64,000 nucleotides of DNA. Source: Culex pipiens pallens (Eukaryota; Arthropoda; Insecta; Diptera; Culicidae). The DNA lies in contig NC_068938.1 in the NCBI RefSeq assembly GCF_016801865.2, positions 72,811,021 to 72,875,020 on the forward strand. Reading direction: 5' to 3'. Under the pieces are notes generated by a model. It did no database searches and was not told where the DNA came from. It saw only the letters and a program-made list of their open reading frames with translations. Shown piece after piece: positions 1-10,004 of this stretch. The translations under genes were made by a program, and so were the position numbers. Positions within the stretch are counted from its first letter, which is position 1. Every line of letters begins with the position of its first letter.

Positions 1-1
1 C

Positions 2-3000
2 AACGGTGGCAACGGCGCCAGTAACAGCAGCAGCAGTCAGGCCAAGCGGAAATCGATGCGGCGCGTCGTGGGGCTGCGGAATCTCGGCAATACCTGCTTC
101 ATGAATTCAGTATTACAGTCGCTGAGCAACATTCAGGAGTTTAGCTGTTACTTTAACGCGATGCCCTCGCTGGAGACGGGCAAGCACAAGCAGAAGGCGT
201 ACCACTCGCGCAGTATGAAGGAGAACCTGGACGACGTGTTTGTGGTGGAGGAGTTGAGGAAGGTCGGTTGAAAAAGAGTTGCTCCCTTTGTTTTGAATTT
301 CTTTAGCAAAATCTCGTTATTTGCAGGTCTTGCTGAACCTCAGCCAGGGCGGGGACGGCTCGAAGGGGGCCATCTCGCCCGAGTGTCTCTTTCTGGTGAT
401 TTGGAAGGTGGTGCCGCAGTTTCGGGGCCACCGGCAGCACGACGCCCACGAGTTTCTGCGCTACATGCTGGACCGATTGCACACCGAACTGCAGCAGGTC
501 TCGTTTCCGGTGGACGGCAGCGGTAGCGGATTGGCGGGTGGAGGCGGCGGCGGCCACAAACCGGGCGAAGGTAAGCCCAACCCCTACAACGTACCTGCAC
601 TGAGCCACCTGCACACCAAGGGACGCAACTCGATCGTGACGAACGTGTTTGGCGGCATTCTGCAGAGCGAGGTGCGCTGTCTGATCTGCGGCATGGAAAG
701 CAAGAAGCACGACCCGTTTCTCGACCTGTCGCTGGACATTCCGGAGAAGTTCTACACCAAGGAGTCGGCGGTGGACGGCGGCGGCGACAAGGACAAGGAC
801 GCGCCCGTGTGTCACATCTCGGACTGTTTGTCCAGTTTTACGGAGGTTGGTCCCACTTTTCTTACTTATGCCAAACTTGTAACGATGATTTTTCCCTGCT
901 TTCAGGTGGAAGAACTGGCCGAAACCGAACTGTACTACTGCAACTCGTGCAAGTGCAAGCAAAAGTCGACGAAGCGCTTCTGGATCCGGAGATTACCGAA
1001 CGTGCTGTGTTTGCACATAAAGCGGTTCAGATGGAACAATTTCTACAGGTGAGTTTTGCCTCGAATATTGTCTCAAAATCGGTAAATCGTCAGTGCAAGT
1101 GATCATACTGAACAAATGGAACTTTGACGAGGTTTAGGAGGAGTAAATCCACTGTTGAAGCTTCACAACTTCAAGTTCTTTGGCGATTGTCCACGCTCCA
1201 CACAAAAAGGATTTTATTTGTATTTGAAGGATGGGATGGTTTTAGATTTCCAAAAAAGTGTCCACGTGGTTTTTGGATGGTCCCAAAATGCAATTAACAA
1301 TTCTGGAGATTTTTTTTATTTTTTTGAGAAGGTCCAATGAACCCAATTTCCAGTTTTTGCTTTTTGGGTGTTTTTGAAGCCGCCTTGAGTCAGGGGTATT
1401 AAAAAACACCCAAAAAGCAAAAACTGAAAATGTGGTTTATTGGACCTTTTCAAAAAAAACTCCAGAATTATTCATTGCCTGAAAAAAAAAAATAAAAAAG
1501 ATCTAATATTTAGAAGCATAGAACTTGACAAATACTAGTATTTACTTATTTTAATAATCCAAAAGTTAAAATAAATGAATTCTGGAATTCATTACTCCAA
1601 AAATGCTTTAAAGTTATCTGATTTTCTGGCGGCAAAAATAGTGGCTTTTTAGAATATTAGAATTTTGGAATTTAAGAATGGAACACTTTCGTTCGAGCAG
1701 TTATTGCAATGTATTATCTTCATGGGAAAACTGTCATTTCTAAAACTCGAATCGGGTGCTCAAAAAAATAATTTAAAAATTCAAATAATTTAAGAATTTA
1801 AAATTTTTAAAATTTTTGGAATTTATTAATTTATGATTTTATGAATTAAAGAATTAAAGAATTAACGAGCTTCCGTGGCCCTGCGGTTACGTGTCGCCTT
1901 GTAAGCGGAAGGTGATGGGTTCGATTCCTGTCTGGCTCGGCAAAGTCAGATCCAGGCCTGCAAAATGTTTCCAACCCAGCGTACACATGAAGCAAACCAA
2001 AATGTCAGTTCACTGCTAGCATCTGACTGTAAGCCTACTGTGTCCGTTCAACCACTGCCGCCTGACTCGTGCCGGTCGGCTGCTGGAGAATGAGAGACGT
2101 GAAAAAATGAGCTACACTCACTCAATTCGTGTCGTATGACTGACTCCTAAAATCCTCTCTAAACACTATTTTGACTATTTTTAAACAATTGAATGGTTCT
2201 AGACTGTGCAAAACACTTAAAACAACCATAACTTACATTCAAAATTACATTTCCACGCATAAATACCAACTTTTTGTGTAAAAACTTGTTTCTTTATGTG
2301 TGTGCGTGCAACGTCGAATGAGCGTTGGTCGACTACTGCCTCGCATTGCAGCTGCTCAGTGAGCTAGGGCACTCACGACTGAGTCGGGTTTGTTTATGTC
2401 ACGGTTTTGCGGTTCAGTGAATGGATCTGAAAAAATCGTGTATGCGTCGCCGATTTTCGCGTCAGGACCCCTGCCATTTTCAGCTCTGGTCAGATCCCTT
2501 AAAAGAGTAAATATTAGGGTGTTTCATCCAAACAAAAAAGTTCTCAGAATCAGGCAAACCGAGGTTCCCCTAGTAGAGGATACCCATAGGGACTCTCATG
2601 CCAAATATTAGCCCATTTGGTTGAGAATTGGCCTGTCCCCAGCGGTTCAAAGTTTACATGTAAATTACTATGGGATTTTTGTGCTTTTCGTTCAATCGTT
2701 CCTACAGGTCTGGGGACAACATGGATTCACTCGGAATAAAGACAGGTGTGTAGGGGATGGTCCAAGGGACAAATTCCAGAAGGAATTAGGGTTGTCCATT
2801 CTGTCCCCAAGGTGCGCATTGGATCGACGTCCAGTGTCTCCAGAATCAACGATTCACCCTTCAAATCTACGCATTGTCCTTAGTATGCTATGACGGCTAG
2901 CTGAAAATTGCGACGCCCCATGTCAGACGGTGAACACGTGGAGAAGCATCGATTGCATTATTGTTTAAAAATCATCATGTTACGTTATTTGGAATAGTTC

Positions 3001-4735
3001 AAATTGTTACAGGAACATCAAAAATTATAATTTTATTACTTTAAAGTATGTTTCTGAGCCTGAACTTGAGTGAATGCTCTGCCACGTGTTCACCGTCTGA
3101 CATGGGGCGTCGTAATTTTCAGCTAGCCGTCATAGCATACTAAGGACAATACGTACATTTGAAGGGTGATTCGTTGATTCTGGAGACACCGGACGTCGAT
3201 CCAATGCGCACCTTGGGGACAGAATGGACAACCCTAATTCCTTCTGGAATTTGTCCCTTGGACCATCCCCTACACACCTGTCTTTATTCCGAGTGAATCC
3301 ATGTTGTCCCCAGACCTGTAGGAACGATTGAACAAAAAGCACAAAAATCCCATAGTAATTTACATGTTAACTTTGAACCGCTGGGGACAGGCCAATTCTC
3401 AACCAAATGGGCTGATATTTGGCATGAGAGTCCCTATGGGTATCCTCTACTAGAGGAACCTCGGTTTGCCTGATTCTGAAAACTTTTTTGTTTGGATGAA
3501 ACACCCTAGTAAATATGCTCACTGGGAATACTGACCGGTAAGGGATTTCGACTAGCGGCGGGCTGGGTTTCCAATCCAGAGGTTGTGAGTTCGATTCTCG
3601 TACCGGGATGATGATTTTAAAAAACGAATTAAAGAATTGAAGAATTAAAGAATTACAGAATAACAGAATTAAAGAATTAAAGAATTTACGAATTTACGAA
3701 TTTAAGAATTTAAGAATTTAAGAATTTAAGAATTTAAGAATTTAAGAATTTAAGAATTTAAGAATTTAAGAATTTAAGAATTTAAGAATTTAGGAATTTA
3801 GGAATTTAAGAATTTAAGAATTTAAGAATTTAAGAATTTAGGAATTTAAGAATTTAGGAATTTAAGAATTTTAAGAATTTTAGAATTTTAGAATTTTAGA
3901 ATTTTAAAATTTTAGAATTTTAGAATTTTAGAATTTTAGAATTTTAGAATTTTAGAATTTTAGAATTTTAGAATTTTAAAATTTTAGAATTTTAGAATTT
4001 TAGAATTTAAGAATTTAAGAATTTTAGAATTTTAGAATTTTAGAATTTTAGAATTTTAGAATTTTAGAATTTAAGAATCAAAGAATTTAAGAATTTAAAA
4101 ATTTTAGAATTTTAGAAATTTTGAATCTTAGAATTTTAGAATTTAAGAATTTAAGAACTGAGGAATTGAGAAATTTAAGAATTGAGGAATTTATAGAGTT
4201 TAAGAATTTAAAAATTAGAAACGATCAGTGACTATCATTGCATGGCATTTACAGTGCTTTCTGAATGCTGACACAAATCTCCAGTCATGATCGTCAGAAT
4301 GTGCAGAAAATTAAAATAAAGATAAATCAAACTTAATTTTCAGAACCAAGATCGACTTGCGGATATCGTTCCCGATCAACGCGCTCGACATGTCCCAGTT
4401 TGTGCTGAACAACGGCCCCGAGACGAGACGTTCCAACTCGAGCTGCAACGTGTACGACCTGGCGGCCGTCATCGTCCATCACGGCAATGGGTAATTTTTT
4501 AATCTATTAAAACGAAAAAAAAAGTTGGTCTAACCAAGTTTCCATTTTCCCTTCCAGCTCCAGCTGCGGCCACTACACCTCGTTCGCGATCAACAACGGC
4601 GTCTGGATGCACTTTAACGATCACACAGTGAAGGAGGTCAGCAGTGCGGCCGTCGCCGACTGCAAGCCGTACATTCTGTTCTATATCAAGCGCGATCCGA
4701 CCAACGCTAGTCGGGTTGGTGGTCAAGCGTCCTGA
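2..4735 (+). CDS. Ubiquitin carboxyl-terminal hydrolase, USP3/USP44/USP49-like (5'-truncated by the window edge)
   Basis: Cysteine protease that removes ubiquitin from proteins; the closest human types (USP3/44/49) act on nuclear and chromatin substrates. Five exons read in frame: 2-262, 327-845, 906-1048, 4344-4490 and 4558-4735, all with GT-AG introns, giving 415 visible codons and a TGA stop. The Cys box (GLRNLGNTCFMNSVLQSL) has its nucleophile codon at 95-97. Exon 2 has QQHDAHEF-like HRQHDAHEFLRYMLD and a CLIC zinc knuckle; exon 3 has CNSC, completing a CxxC pair, then LCLHIKRFRW. Exon 5 has the His box CGHYTSF and WMHFND. The frame is open to the left edge with no obvious start, so the N-terminus (in USP3 a UBP zinc finger) lies outside. 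The 3.3-kb intron 1049-4343 is full of repeats. USP family membership is certain; the exact paralogue is inferred. Confidence 0.93.
1181..1287. mobile_element. MITE fragment, 'ACCACGTGG' family
   Basis: The end AAAGTGTCCACGTGGTTT...GGATGGTCCC matches the termini of fuller copies at 14108-14275, 47251-47364 and 63522-63675. The left arm is reduced to GATTGTCCACG, so this copy is degraded. It lies in the USP intron. Confidence 0.6.
1300..1468. mobile_element. Small foldback MITE, 'TTCTGGAG' family
   Basis: Inverted ends ATTCTGGAG / CTCCAGAAT enclose arms that share CTTTTTGGGTGTTTTT and its complement around a centre containing GAGTCAGGGGTATT. A close relative is at 11713-11882, with shorter members at 43499-43582 and 62787-62870. 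Non-coding, inside the USP intron. Confidence 0.75.
1867..2160 (+). mobile_element. tRNA-derived SINE (Thr-like head)
   Basis: The first 75 bases resemble a tRNA: a box A-like region (CGTGGCCCTGCGGTTA), an anticodon-loop-like CCTTGTAAG (TGT, Thr-like) and a box B GGTTCGATTCC. About 220 bp of unrelated body follow. It lies in the large USP intron in sense orientation. Pol III promoter function is inferred from the boxes. Confidence 0.75.
2515..3508. mobile_element. Foldback non-autonomous hAT-type element with 8-bp target duplication
   Basis: The termini TAGGGTGTTTC / GAAACACCCTA are flanked on both sides by the octamer GTAAATAT (2507-2514 and 3509-3516), a perfect 8-bp target-site duplication as expected for hAT/P-type insertions. 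The arms 2515-2942 and 3082-3508 are inverted copies over about 427 bp with only scattered mismatches, around a spacer of about 140 bp. No transposase is visible. Open frames inside it are arm shadows. Confidence 0.92.
3533..3610 (+). repeat. tRNA-like SINE head
   Basis: CCGGTA...TACCGG could pair as an acceptor stem. A CTGGG/TCCAG anticodon-like stem and a box B-like GAGTTCGATTCTCG are visible, but the D arm is poor. It is followed by an AT tail that grades into the next tandem array. This fits a short tRNA-derived SINE better than a functional tRNA. Confidence 0.5.
3617..4215. repeat. AT-rich tandem array (AAGAATTT / AGAATTTT units)
   Basis: About 600 bp of short units, mainly AAGAATTT then AGAATTTT, with drifting phase. 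It begins at the tail of the tRNA-like SINE head, suggesting that the SINE tail expanded. It ends about 130 bp before USP exon 4. Confidence 0.9.
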
Positions 4736-5965
4736 GATTAAGTTATTTCTGTTTCGTTGAGACTGATTAAGGATAGAGAGAGAGCAAGCCCGAATTTGGC
4801 CAATTCGCACACACACACACACACACTCACGCTGCAAAAACCTGGTTTTTATTCGTATTGTGGAGTCTGTGTGGTTTAAGAATAATCAAGCAAAGAAAAA
4901 TCGTGTGAACCAAGACGGGAGAGAAGGAAATTATTATACCTTAAACATAATAGTGAAAGAAAAATTTAGTAAGAAACAGTCGTTGAATATGAGATATCCA
5001 ATCATCTAAAACAAATACAACTCGTTAAACAGAGAAAGAAACAAACAAACAAACTAAACTATCCGGTCCGTTTCGGAACAGAAGGAAATTGTCTCTTTTG
5101 AACGCACCTTGAAACGTTCGTAGCTCCCGTTACAAAGATTACACATGTGATAAATTAAAGCATTTTAGTAATCCTAACCTAACACACACCCATACTTCTT
5201 TTCGTACCAAAACTATACGTGAAACCAGTCCAATTGTGAGTGCAAATGTAAACCCGTTTCCTTTTAAGCGTATCTACCCCGCTCCCCCTTTCGTTAGTGT
5301 GTAGTGAGAGAGAGCGAGTACTGTCCATTCTGTCCTGTGAGTCCCCCGCCTCTCCAAACACGCTAGCTTTCCTAGCAAACACAAAACTTTAGAGATTCTC
5401 AAAGAGGCCGCTGCGTTTTTGTGATTTTTTTACCTATTATTTTAAACACTACTAGAAAACATTATTCCATAAGCTTAGCGGTTAAGTGTAAATCCCGGCC
5501 CCAGTTTTCCCAAATCGCGTTAGGAAACAAAAAAAAACAAACACAAGAAGCTATTTCGAACCTCCTTTTTCTCCATCGTGTAGTGTGATGTGTGTTTCCC
5601 CACGGTCACACCACTACTAAAGCATACCTTGAGTTTTCTTCAGTAAGTATTTCGGCGAAAACAACACGAGCCCACACTTATTTCAACAGATTGTACACAT
5701 TTGGAAAATCTACTACTGTAAACTACGATAAAATAGCGTTGGAATCATCATCTCGTACATTTAGAAGTAGAGCAAAATAAAACAAAAATTACAGAAATAA
5801 ACTGGGGAAAATGCAACATGAAAAACATAAAACAAAAGAAAACCTATACGATGGTTGAGCAACAGAGTACGAAAGATATAATTATATTAATATAATTAAT
5901 ATATTATTTAAGGAATAAAAAACTTTCTTTAGCTATCAATAAAATCAAATATTAACAAAAGTGAA
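4736..5965 (+). other. 3' UTR and polyadenylation region of the USP gene
   Basis: About 1.2 kb of AT-rich sequence follows the TGA stop with no coding potential. It includes a short CA run near 4809 and GA-rich stretches. Candidate AATAAA signals lie near 5913-5920 and 5938-5944, followed by a T/GT-rich stretch, so cleavage is probably near 5960. The long 3' UTR is an inference from the position of these signals. Confidence 0.6.
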
Positions 5966-6157
5966 ACGGTTGTTTTTATTGCTGACTTTCGCGCGCATCA
6001 AGTGCTCCAACTGTGGGAGTAATCATATCGGTAATTACGGCGGATGCATTGCAAGCATGTCCTACCTCGAGAAGCAGGAGAAAAAAATCGCCAATCCAAT
6101 TATTTAGGTAGTTGATCTAAATATTTGGGCTGCCATATAAATTCATAAAACCTTGTT

Positions 6158-7199
6158 AATCCACCTTAAGGTGGTTGATGCCTTCCTCACAATAATATAC
6201 TCTTGATAGGGTTGTCAGATTTTCATTCCCTTGCACTCATTGGAAAGGGCTTTTAATTACACATCTAACGATGGGTCGCATGATTGATAAGGACATCATT
6301 TTCATCAAAATATCTGAGATTCGGCTTCAAAAAAGTGTATAATGAGCTCTTAAGTGCACATAACTTTTGATACGGTTGTCAGATCTTCAATCTTTTGGAT
6401 GCGTTGGAAAATCTTTTGATTGATGACAGATCCGGCAAACATTTTTCATCAAAATATCTGAGATCCGGCCTCTGAAAAGTTTATAAACAAAACTTAAGTG
6501 CTTATAACTTTTGATAGCGTTGCCAAATCTTCAATATTTTGGACTCGTTAAAAAGGTCTTTCAATACCATTCTTAAAATGTATACTGCACATGTTCGCAT
6601 AAATGTCCCATATGCAAAAACAGCAAGCTGTGAAGATTGTCCAATACTTAAGGCTGCGTGTTAAGTTTCACGAAAAAACTGGATTTTCTTCTGATTTCTA
6701 GAATAAAGTACTGGATGTTGTAGGCTCTTTAGAAAGAGCACAAGATTTTGAACCAAACTGCATCAATAACTCAAAAACGATGAAAGTGCATATGAGACAT
6801 TTATGCGATCAGGGGCAGTATAACACGATGGGTTTTCTAGCAAAAACCACCCTTTTTACAATCTTCCGGACTTAAGTCAAAATCGTTTTTTAGCATAACT
6901 TTTGAACTACTTTACTAAACATTATTATTTTTATTTCAATACGGACTTATGGGACCACCAGACGAAACGAATGAGACCAAAAAGATTGAGTGCTGAGATA
7001 ATCGAGTGCATATTTTTCGGTGCATAAACCAACAGACCTACACACACACCCACCCACCCACCCACACACACACACAGACATTTGCTCAGAACATGATTCT
7101 GAGTCGATATGTTTACGTGAAGGTGGGTCTAAGAGGTCAAATAAGGAAGTTCATTTTTCGAATGTTTCTAAGCATTTCCTCAGTAATGTGAGGAAGGCA
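6158..7199 (+). repeat. Interspersed repeat, family 'CCTTCCTCAC', copy A
   Basis: It starts with TCCACCTTAAGGTGGTTGATG then CCTTCCTCAC and ends with GTGAGGAAGGCA, so the ends carry a short inverted TGCCTTCCTCAC. The interior has units beginning GTTGTCAGATCTTCAAT spaced 164 bp apart, then a CA-rich stretch and the marker ATTCTGAGTCGATATGT. Four further copies lie at 35328-36297, 40039-40767, 43880-44335 and 45958-46685. Class unknown. Confidence 0.8.
6595..6818. mobile_element. MITE with CTGC ends and 4-bp duplication (nested in repeat copy A)
   Basis: Ends CTGCACATGTTCGCATAAA / TTTATGCGATCAGGGGCAG are flanked by TATA on each side (6591-6594, 6819-6822). The interior matches the element at 57739-57984 along its length. 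The insertion interrupts the third internal unit of the host repeat. Confidence 0.8.
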
Positions 7200-7237
7200 A
7201 AACCAAATTTCAAAAATGCATTATTTTTAAAGTAATA

Positions 7238-7659
7238 TTTGTACCAGGGGTGTGGCAATGCGCGGCCGAATGGTTACGCTGTCCGCTTTGTAAGCGGATA
7301 ATTCTGGGTTCGATTCCCATCTGCTGCAACCTTCCATCGGATGAGGAAGTAAAATGTCGGTCCCGGCCTTGGTTGTTAGACCGTTAAGTCAATCCAGGTG
7401 TAGAAGTCGTCTCCATGCCATAAGTACAAACAACACACCAAACCAAGCCTACTCCGGTGGAATCGCTGGCGGCGGTTGGACTCGCAATCCGAAGGTCGTC
7501 AGTTCAAACACTGGGGTGGAAGGTTCCTTGGAGTAAAAAGAGGTTTGGGTGCTCTCCCCATTCAAGCCTTCGGACTCCTAGGTTCGAGCAGAAACTTGCA
7601 ATAGAGACCACAAAAGACCCGGGGGTCGTTAATGTGGATGGTTTTTTGTACCAGGGGTG
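7238..7659 (+). mobile_element. Dimeric tRNA-derived SINE with 15-bp target duplication
   Basis: The 15-mer TTTGTACCAGGGGTG flanks the element (7238-7252, 7645-7659). The head (about 7260-7327) is tRNA-like with anticodon-loop CTTTGTAAG (Thr-like) and box B GGTTCGATTCC. A second tRNA-like unit at about 7453-7528 (TGGACTCGCAATCC; GTCAGTTCAAACACT) is followed by a body with AAAAGAGGTTTGGG and CCTTCGGACTCCTAG. The second unit and body recur at 9190-9580 and 41155-41372. Confidence 0.85.
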
Positions 7660-7760
7660 ACCAAAGTATGGCCCGCGGGACAAACGTGACCCGCGAGGTA
7701 ATTTTTTGTGGCCCGCGGACCATTTTAAATGATCATTTAAAATGGCCCTTTGACGCATCT
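7652..7760 (+). mobile_element. hAT-type terminus, partial element
   Basis: CAGGGGTGACCAAAGTATGG then CCCGCGGGAC is the typical start of many hAT elements, followed by the usual GTGGCCCGCGGACC repetition. The first eight bases are also part of the target duplication of the upstream SINE. No clear opposite end was located. Confidence 0.6.
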
Positions 7761-7800
7761 TTAAATGATTTTATAATTCCTACAAATTAAGGTTAAGTTT

Positions 7801-7901
7801 ATACAATTAATTTTATATTAACAAAATCTTAAAAGGTTCACAAAATAGGCATACTATTTTGTGAACCTTTTAAGATTTTGTTAATATAAAATTAATTGTA
7901 T
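7801..7901. repeat. Perfect palindrome, 48-bp arms and 5-nt loop
   Basis: Bases 7801-7848 are the exact reverse complement of 7854-7901 around GCATA. A second inverted repeat of 15-bp arms follows at 7899-7913 / 7925-7939. The sequence is AT-rich and non-coding. Confidence 0.95.
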
Positions 7902-7939
7902 AATCGGGATCAATCACCCATACTTTGATCCCGATTATA

Positions 7940-9189
7940 TGAAACAAATATTGAGATAAAAATCTATCTTATTGTAATTATCTATCGTAACACGTTTAAA
8001 TGTTATTAAAGGCAGTAAATTATTTCAAAATTTCCATCAAATATTTATTGAAATTTTATTAAAATTGGAGGAATATATTTTTTTTTAATCCTTAAGCAAC
8101 TATTTATAATTAAGATTGCACATAATTTAAAAAATTAATTACACACTTTTACAAAGTTTGTGTCACCCCTTCTAAAATATATTTAAAAAATAAATTAAAA
8201 ACATCAATTTAAATACAACTTTAAAACTTCATTATATTTGTGAAATCATGATTGGCACGAAGGCACGAAAGTTGCAATGAAATGCAGATGAATAATATTT
8301 ATAATGGTATTTTTTTATTTTCTGATTTTAATAAAATTTAACCAATTGATTGGAGGCTGTTTTTTTGTTTTATAATATTTTGTTAGTTTCATAGATCGAA
8401 ATAAAAAAAGACATTTTTTTTCTCATATGACCCGCAAGCTCATGTGAGCTTCAAATCTTGATTATCCACAGACTCAATTATCTGAAGATCAATCAGGTAT
8501 TTAAAGGTCTTTAAAAAAAACTTTGGAGAATCAAAATGTAGAATAAATGTAGAGTGGAAGGGGAATGTGTCCATGGGTAAGCTATTTTTGCGTCAAAAAA
8601 TATTTGGAGAAATTAATTTTTTTTTACGTTTTAAAATTCTGCGTTTACCATTTATAAATTCATCCCATTTTTTCGATTTTTTTTATTTTTCCCATGTTTA
8701 GAAGGTTATTATTAGCACCTTTGGTTCTACGAAAAGATGTACTTCTCTTGTTTTATATTTTTCTTGTTTCATTTTTAGCATTTTAAATTGCATTTATTTT
8801 GTTTAGTATTTGTTTGTTTTTGGTAGTATTTAGCTTACTCTACCACTTCCACTTCCTTACGTTTTGCCAACACAATTAAAAAAATATTTTTTTTTTGGTT
8901 AATTATGGGAAAATGATTCTTAAGACCATACGAAAAGTATAGGCTAGGTTTAAAAAAATCATTTTTGTGTCATGTAAGACCGATCAGACCTGAAAGGGTT
9001 GATAATAAAAAAAATATATAAAAATAATAAATTTAAAAAATTACAAGCCTTGGTTATAACATTTGGGTGAAAAAGGCGTTTTAAAATGCATTTTACAAGC
9101 GTCCAGTTGCTTTCCATGCTTAAAAAATTTTTCTTAAAATTTTACACATTGGCAAGTCGACAAAATAAATTTAAATCAAAAAATCAAAT
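7940..9189. repeat. AT-rich intergenic stretch with dispersed repeat copies
   Basis: No coding potential. 8640-8890 is one copy of a repeat marked by TTCTACGAAAA...TTTGTTTAG...GTAGTATTT; related copies are at 15040-15320 and, reversed, 63095-63240. 9049-9120 shares GTTTTAAAATGCATTTTACA with 50600-50690 and 53970-54060. Confidence 0.6.
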
Positions 9190-9580
9190 CAAATTATTCG
9201 CTCTTCTACAGCATTGCCTTGGCGTTCTCGATTACAAGATTTCTACTCGAAACTAGGTGTCCGAAGGCTTGATTATTGTTGAGGCAATTGCAAACCTCTT
9301 TTTTCAGCTAAGCTTCCATCCACCCCGGGATTCGATCTGACGACCTTTGGATTGTGAGTCCAACTGCCTACCAGCGACTCCAACCGAGGCAGGACCCAGG
9401 GAGACGACTCCTTCACCTGGACTGAGCTAACGACCTAACCTCTAGGTTAGACTTCCCTGTTCGACGGAAGGCGTGATCAGACAAATCTCGTCTCAAAATT
9501 TGCCACCGGGACCTTCTGGGATCAAACCCAGGCCAACTGGGTGAGAGGCAACCACGCTTACCCCTACATCACGGTCCCGG
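9190..9580 (-). mobile_element. Dimeric tRNA-derived SINE, Glu-like head
   Basis: On the minus strand it starts at 9580 with a tRNA-like head: a box A-like region, anticodon loop CCTCTCACC (CTC, Glu-like) and box B GGGTTTGATCCC. A second tRNA-like unit (TTGGACTCACAATCC, GTCAGATCGAATCCC) and the AAAAAGAGGTTTGCAATTG body and tail follow. The body matches the SINE at 7238-7659 although the first head differs. Confidence 0.8.
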
Positions 9581-9639
9581 TTAATTAAAATCATAAAACC
9601 TCGCATAAAACCTATTATTAAAAAAAACATGAATAAACG

Positions 9640-10004
9640 AAGAAAGTGATCTCTCTGTCAATCAATCTTTCTTCATTCAATGCATTTTCATTCGTTCATA
9701 TTTCGGCTCATGCTACATGTCTTTTACTGAGCGCAACATTTCAGGATGTCGCACGACACGCAAACGTCAGATCCCCCCGTCAACAAAGTTGTAAACAGAG
9801 CTGGTTGGTTGGTGAATGAGTGTTTTTCGTGGTGCATCACGCTAGCTTTAGCTTTTTCTTCCTCGTAAAGAAAAACAGATAAAAAAAAATTGGCGTATTT
9901 TCTTTTCGCGTTCCTCGCCGTCCGTCGCCCGTCCGTCTTCAGTCAAAATTCCGTGTTTTGTGCGTGTCTGTCCGTAGTTCCGTTATTCCGTTTCGTTTCG
10001 CGTA
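9640..10004 (+). promoter_or_regulatory. Probable promoter and 5' UTR of hook
   Basis: The sequence becomes GC-richer towards the start codon, and CTTCAGTC at 9938-9944 fits the arthropod initiator TCAGT. From there the 5' UTR would be about 64 nt. No TATA box at the expected distance is convincing. Confidence 0.4.

Noticed and set aside
303..962. 219-codon minus-strand open frame across USP exons 2 and 3
   Set aside because: It crosses splice sites of the plus-strand gene, has no recognisable domain and is explained by codon bias of the sense strand.
3533..3610. Functional tRNA gene
   Set aside because: Box B and an acceptor-like stem are present but the D arm does not fold, and it is fused to an AT tandem tail typical of SINEs. 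The same applies to 54566-54636 and 61143-61216.
7899..7939. Right end of the hAT element that starts at 7652
   Set aside because: CATACTTTG is shared with the expected terminus, but the rest does not match and no 8-bp duplication is present.
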